From CAZVCJ01 sp964625745 (lineage in GTDB: Bacteria > Chloroflexota > Anaerolineae > VGOG01), in assembly GCA_964625745.1 (NCBI GenBank), contig CAZVCJ010000091.1, positions 1 to 15,876 of the forward strand: a stretch of DNA of 15,876 nucleotides. Direction: 5' to 3'. Every line of letters starts with the position of its first letter. Within the stretch, counting starts at the first letter, position 1. The notes beneath the pieces are model-generated. The model saw only the letters and a program-made list of their open reading frames with translations. It was not told where the DNA came from and searched no databases. A program made the position numbers and the translations under genes. This document shows, one piece after another, positions 13,328 to 15,876 of this stretch.

Positions 13328-14425
13328 CTAAACACTCTCCAGCACGTCAAGTGTCTCGCGGGCGCACTTCTCCCACGAGAGTCCCTTCGCCTGCTCGAAG
13401 CCGCGCTGTATTAACTCGGTTCGCAGCTCCGCATCGTCGAGCACGCGCGCCAGGGCCGCCGCCAGCTCTCCCACGTCCAATGGATCAACCAGGAGGGCCG
13501 CGTCTCCCACCACCTCAGGAAGCGAGGAGGTGTTTGAGCAGACGACAGGGGTTCCGCAGGCCATAGCCTCTAACACCGGCATCCCAAAGCCCTCGTAGAG
13601 GGAGGGAAAAACGAACAGGCGCGCGCCGGATAGGAGAGCTGGGAGGTCCCCCTCAGGCACATAATCTGTGAAAACCACCCTCTCCTCCAGGCCAAGCTCT
13701 TCGACTCGCCGGAAAATCTCCTCGTAGAGCCAGCCTTTCTTCCCTGAGATTAGTAATTGGATATTGGATATTGGATATTGGAGATTGGAGAAAGCTTCGA
13801 TCAGGCGGGCTAGATTCTTGCGGGGTTGTAAGGTTCCTACGAAGAGGATGTAATCGCCGGCGATGCCGTGTCTGGCTTTGACGGCCTTGATGACTTCTTT
13901 ATCCCTTGTTGGCTGGAAGACCGTGTTATCGTAACCGGGATAAATGACGGTGATCTTGTCGGGATTGGTGCCGTAGCGCTCGATGAGATCACGCTCGGTG
14001 GCCGACGAGTCGGCAATGAGGTGAGTGGCGGCGCGGGCGTTGTAGCGAGTGGAGAGATCCAGGTAGAGCCGATCCAGGAGGCGGTGCGCCTGTGGATAAT
14101 ACAGATAGCCCAGGTCGTGGATGGTGACCACGCTGCGACGAGGGTGAACGATGGGCAGGACGTGGGCGGGGACGAAGAGCAGGTCTGGAGGGCGGTGGGC
14201 CATCTCCCAGGAGAGGCGCAAGTGGGTCCACAGGCGAGGGAAGGGCATGATTCTCAGGTTGCAGGTTACAGGTTGCAGGTTGTAGGTGGGGGGGCGATTG
14301 AAATAGAGGCGATAGCGGTGATCACTCTGTAGGGCCAGGAGGTGGCGGATCAGGTTGCGAGAGTAGTTCTCTGTGCCCGTTCGCTTCTCCGCCACGCTTC
14401 GGCTGGCGTCAATGCCGATGAGCAT
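13328..14425 (-). CDS. GT4-family glycosyltransferase (GT-B fold)
   Basis: A 365-aa retaining glycosyltransferase using a nucleotide-sugar donor. Visible motifs are the N-terminal IGIDASRS and GTENYSRNL, TIHDLGYLYYP, the LFVGTLQPRKN loop (R202, K203), GKKGWLYEE, and the EX7E pair E278/E286 in YEGFGMPVLEAMACGTPV. It probably adds a mannose- or glucose-type sugar during surface-polysaccharide assembly. Two stretches are repeat-encoded: residues 47-57 (TYNLQPVTCNL) in the N-terminal domain and 213-222 (SNLQYPISNI), which lies where relatives have a loop and the beta strand before GKKG, apparently without changing length. The ATG at 14425 has AGGAG nine bases upstream, inside the end of the preceding gene, implying coupling. 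The TAG stop abuts the next start. Confidence 0.92.
   Translation of the reverse strand: MLIGIDASRSVAEKRTGTENYSRNLIRHLLALQSDHRYRLYFNRPPTYNLQPVTCNLRIMPFPRLWTHLRLSWEMAHRPPDLLFVPAHVLPIVHPRRSVVTIHDLGYLYYPQAHRLLDRLYLDLSTRYNARAATHLIADSSATERDLIERYGTNPDKITVIYPGYDNTVFQPTRDKEVIKAVKARHGIAGDYILFVGTLQPRKNLARLIEAFSNLQYPISNIQLLISGKKGWLYEEIFRRVEELGLEERVVFTDYVPEGDLPALLSGARLFVFPSLYEGFGMPVLEAMACGTPVVCSNTSSLPEVVGDAALLVDPLDVGELAAALARVLDDAELRTELIQRGFEQAKGLSWEKCARETLDVLESV
13755..13790 (-). repeat. 7-bp tandem repeat inside the GT4 gene, C-terminal domain
   Basis: About five units (CTCCAA, TCTCCAA, then three TATCCAA) on the coding strand encode SNLQYPISNIQ (residues 213-223), replacing the usual segment between the EAF helix and the GKKG loop. 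Confidence 0.9.
14255..14289 (-). repeat. 7-bp CAACCTG tandem repeat inside the GT4 gene, N-terminal domain
   Basis: Five units, on the plus strand CAGGTTG, CAGGTTA, CAGGTTG, CAGGTTG and TAGGTGG, encode TYNLQPVTCNL (about residues 47-57), in a loop after the YRLYFNRPP strand. Confidence 0.85.
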
Positions 14426-14428
14426 CGC

Positions 14429-15076
14429 TTACCACTCCTCATCAACAATATCCGTTCGGGGGATGGGCTGGACGAGTGCTGGCAGTTGAAAGGTCGCCAA
14501 TATCTCGAATTCGTTCAGGCCGCTGATTCTGGATAGAGCGACCTTGCCAGCAGTAAATAGATGGTGAGGAAATTCGTCGTAGTTCGAGAGCTCGTCAGGG
14601 CTTAGCTCAGGCACTCCCCTCAGAGCTGCAACCAGCGATGATACAAACCCAGGCGGATACAACGGGGGAATACCCGTCGCCAAGAGCGTTTGCTCAACAA
14701 TGGCAACAAAGCGCTGTAAGTTCTCTGTGACTGGAACAGACCACTTGAGGATATTTGTCTGCCTGAGCGGGCTGTAAAGTGTCTTAAGCGATAGAGCGGT
14801 GAAAGGGAAGAGCTCAAAAATCGCTAAGGCGCGAGTCAGGTTCTGAACGAAGCCTTGCATCAGGTTGTTATCTTGGCACGCAAATCTCTGGCACGTCAGA
14901 TGAACATCCTCAATTGGAATTCCTCCAAAAAGTGATTGCAGAGACATCTGGCGTTGACGCAGACGGTTGATTTCCTCTTCTTGGGTGGGCTCAAGCAATA
15001 CACAGATGTCCCCAAACCTGGCCGGGCGAGCATAGATATTCTTTGGTTGTTCCCGAAGTAGATCCTTCGAATTCAT
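14429..15076 (-). CDS. Uncharacterised 215-aa protein, possibly 2H-phosphoesterase-like
   Basis: I do not recognise it with confidence. The N-terminal part has CVLLEPTQEEEINRLRQ and then EDVHLTCQRF with H59-L60-T61, which resembles the first HxT motif of 2H phosphoesterases (LigT/2'-5' RNA ligase group). The later region FPHHLFTAGKVALSRI (from residue 169) and FEILATFQL have the strand pattern of the second half of that fold, but no second HxT/S is present, so it would be degenerate. No signal peptide or membrane segment is visible. The ATG at 15076 has GAGG five bases upstream. It ends three bases before the GT4 start and probably belongs to the same transcript. Hypothetical protein is the safe label. 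Confidence 0.65.
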   Translation of the reverse strand: MNSKDLLREQPKNIYARPARFGDICVLLEPTQEEEINRLRQRQMSLQSLFGGIPIEDVHLTCQRFACQDNNLMQGFVQNLTRALAIFELFPFTALSLKTLYSPLRQTNILKWSVPVTENLQRFVAIVEQTLLATGIPPLYPPGFVSSLVAALRGVPELSPDELSNYDEFPHHLFTAGKVALSRISGLNEFEILATFQLPALVQPIPRTDIVDEEW

Positions 15077-15134
15077 TGACGCCTCACCAGTCTTTGACAG
15101 GACAAGCGGCGGTCTGCCCCGCGTTTCAGAAATA

Positions 15135-15803
15135 TCACCAAGGAAAAGGTGGAGTCAGGTTGGTAAATCTCCACCACACGAATTCAATGGGAGGGAAAAG
15201 TATCCTCGTCAGAATGCCCGTTTGGGCGAATCTTTCCAGAACGATCAGGAGCAGTATCAAGATCAGGCCATAGAGCTCATAGCGAGCGAGGATGTTGAAC
15301 CAGCGAGCGGGCAAAAGCACAGACAAGAGCCTCGAACCGTCCAGCGGCGTAAGGGGTATCAGGTTGAAGATAGCCATAGCGATGTTCAGCCAAACTACCC
15401 AGGAGACCAGTTCGCCGTAGGAAACGATAAATCCTCCAATACTCCGTGGCATGAAGGGGATGAGGCGCAACCTGAGAGGAATGGCCAGGAGAGCTGCGGT
15501 CACGAAGTTAGCAACAGGGCCTCCCAGGGCCACCAAAGCCATTCCTACTTTGGCCCCAGGACGGAGCCTGGAAGCGTCTACAGGCACTGGCTTCCCCCAA
15601 CCCAGGCCCAGGAGCAGGAGGGAGAGCGTGCCCAAGGGGTGGAGGTGGGCGAAGGGGTTCAGGGATAGCCGCCCCGCGTTTTTAGCCGTGGGATCGCCGA
15701 GCTCGTTGGCCACCCAGGCATGACTGCACTCGTGGACGCTGATAGCCACCAACAACCCGATGATGAGATAAACGACGTAGAAACCTAATCCGGCAAATAG
15801 CAT
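15135..15803 (-). CDS. M50-family site-2 protease-like zinc metalloprotease
   Basis: A 222-aa polytopic intramembrane protease of the short YwhC/SpoIVFB-like type. The zinc site HExxH (H24-E25-C26-S27-H28) lies in the first membrane region, with NPFAHLHPLGT following, and the second conserved site is PLDG (D155) in NLIPLTPLDGSRLL. Five to six hydrophobic helices are visible; no PDZ or CBS domain is present. Such enzymes cleave membrane-bound regulators or remnant signal peptides. I prefer ATG 15803, with GGAG (15810-15813) six bases upstream, over GTG 15815, which overlaps that site. It is separated by 58 bases from the downstream 215-aa gene, so co-transcription is possible. Nothing else is supported from 15804 to the right edge. 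Confidence 0.9.
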   Translation of the reverse strand: MLFAGLGFYVVYLIIGLLVAISVHECSHAWVANELGDPTAKNAGRLSLNPFAHLHPLGTLSLLLLGLGWGKPVPVDASRLRPGAKVGMALVALGGPVANFVTAALLAIPLRLRLIPFMPRSIGGFIVSYGELVSWVVWLNIAMAIFNLIPLTPLDGSRLLSVLLPARWFNILARYELYGLILILLLIVLERFAQTGILTRILFPPIEFVWWRFTNLTPPFPW

Positions 15804-15876
15804 ATTTGACTCCACTGAAAAAAGGCATTAAGGTAAAAGTGACACGAACACACACTTGTGGTATCATGGGCCGCGA

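Overview
The window looks like chromosomal DNA from a moderately GC-rich bacterium of the Chloroflexota (Anaerolineae-like). This is inferred from membrane-anchored glycoside hydrolases with long Pro/Thr linkers, frequent TTG starts, dispersed CCTGAGCCTGTCGAAGG-type repeats, and 7-bp tandem repeats found both between and inside genes. No phage, insertion sequence, CRISPR array or rRNA gene is visible. The genes face right from the left edge to about 6060 and left from about 6250 to the right edge, meeting at a hairpin terminator.

Left part (1-6057, + strand): two tandem membrane-anchored glycoside hydrolases share a paralogous clan GH-A catalytic domain. The first also carries a GH18-like domain that has lost its catalytic glutamate. 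Next come a tRNA-Val(CAC) with its own promoter, a 350-bp repeat-rich spacer, and a polytopic membrane protein of unknown function. The convergent junction holds a strong terminator bracketed by two copies of a 68-bp dispersed repeat.

Middle part (6249-11333, - strand): a small C-terminally anchored membrane protein with its own promoter; an rfaE1-rfaE2-murJ operon (heptose-phosphate kinase, heptose-phosphate adenylyltransferase, lipid-carrier flippase); then two unlike toxin-antitoxin-type modules side by side, a RelE/ParE-like pair with its own promoter and terminator and an AbrB-PIN pair with its own promoter.

Right part (11381-15803, - strand): a GT9 heptosyltransferase-like domain fused to a WecG/TagA (GT26) domain, a GT4 glycosyltransferase, an unrecognised 215-aa protein and an M50-family intramembrane metalloprotease. 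The glycosyltransferases, ADP-heptose-type enzymes and flippase suggest a cell-surface polysaccharide locus; the anchored glycoside hydrolases could process that polymer or scavenge sugars (inference).

The most striking feature is a family of 7-bp tandem repeats sitting inside genes. A 7-bp array is read as the same cyclic heptapeptide in all three frames of a strand, and the units here are stop-free on both strands. As a result three unrelated envelope proteins (MurJ, GT9-WecG, GT4) all contain QYPISNIQ. One gene, GT9-WecG, carries four separate repeat-derived segments, one of them exactly at its domain-fusion junction.
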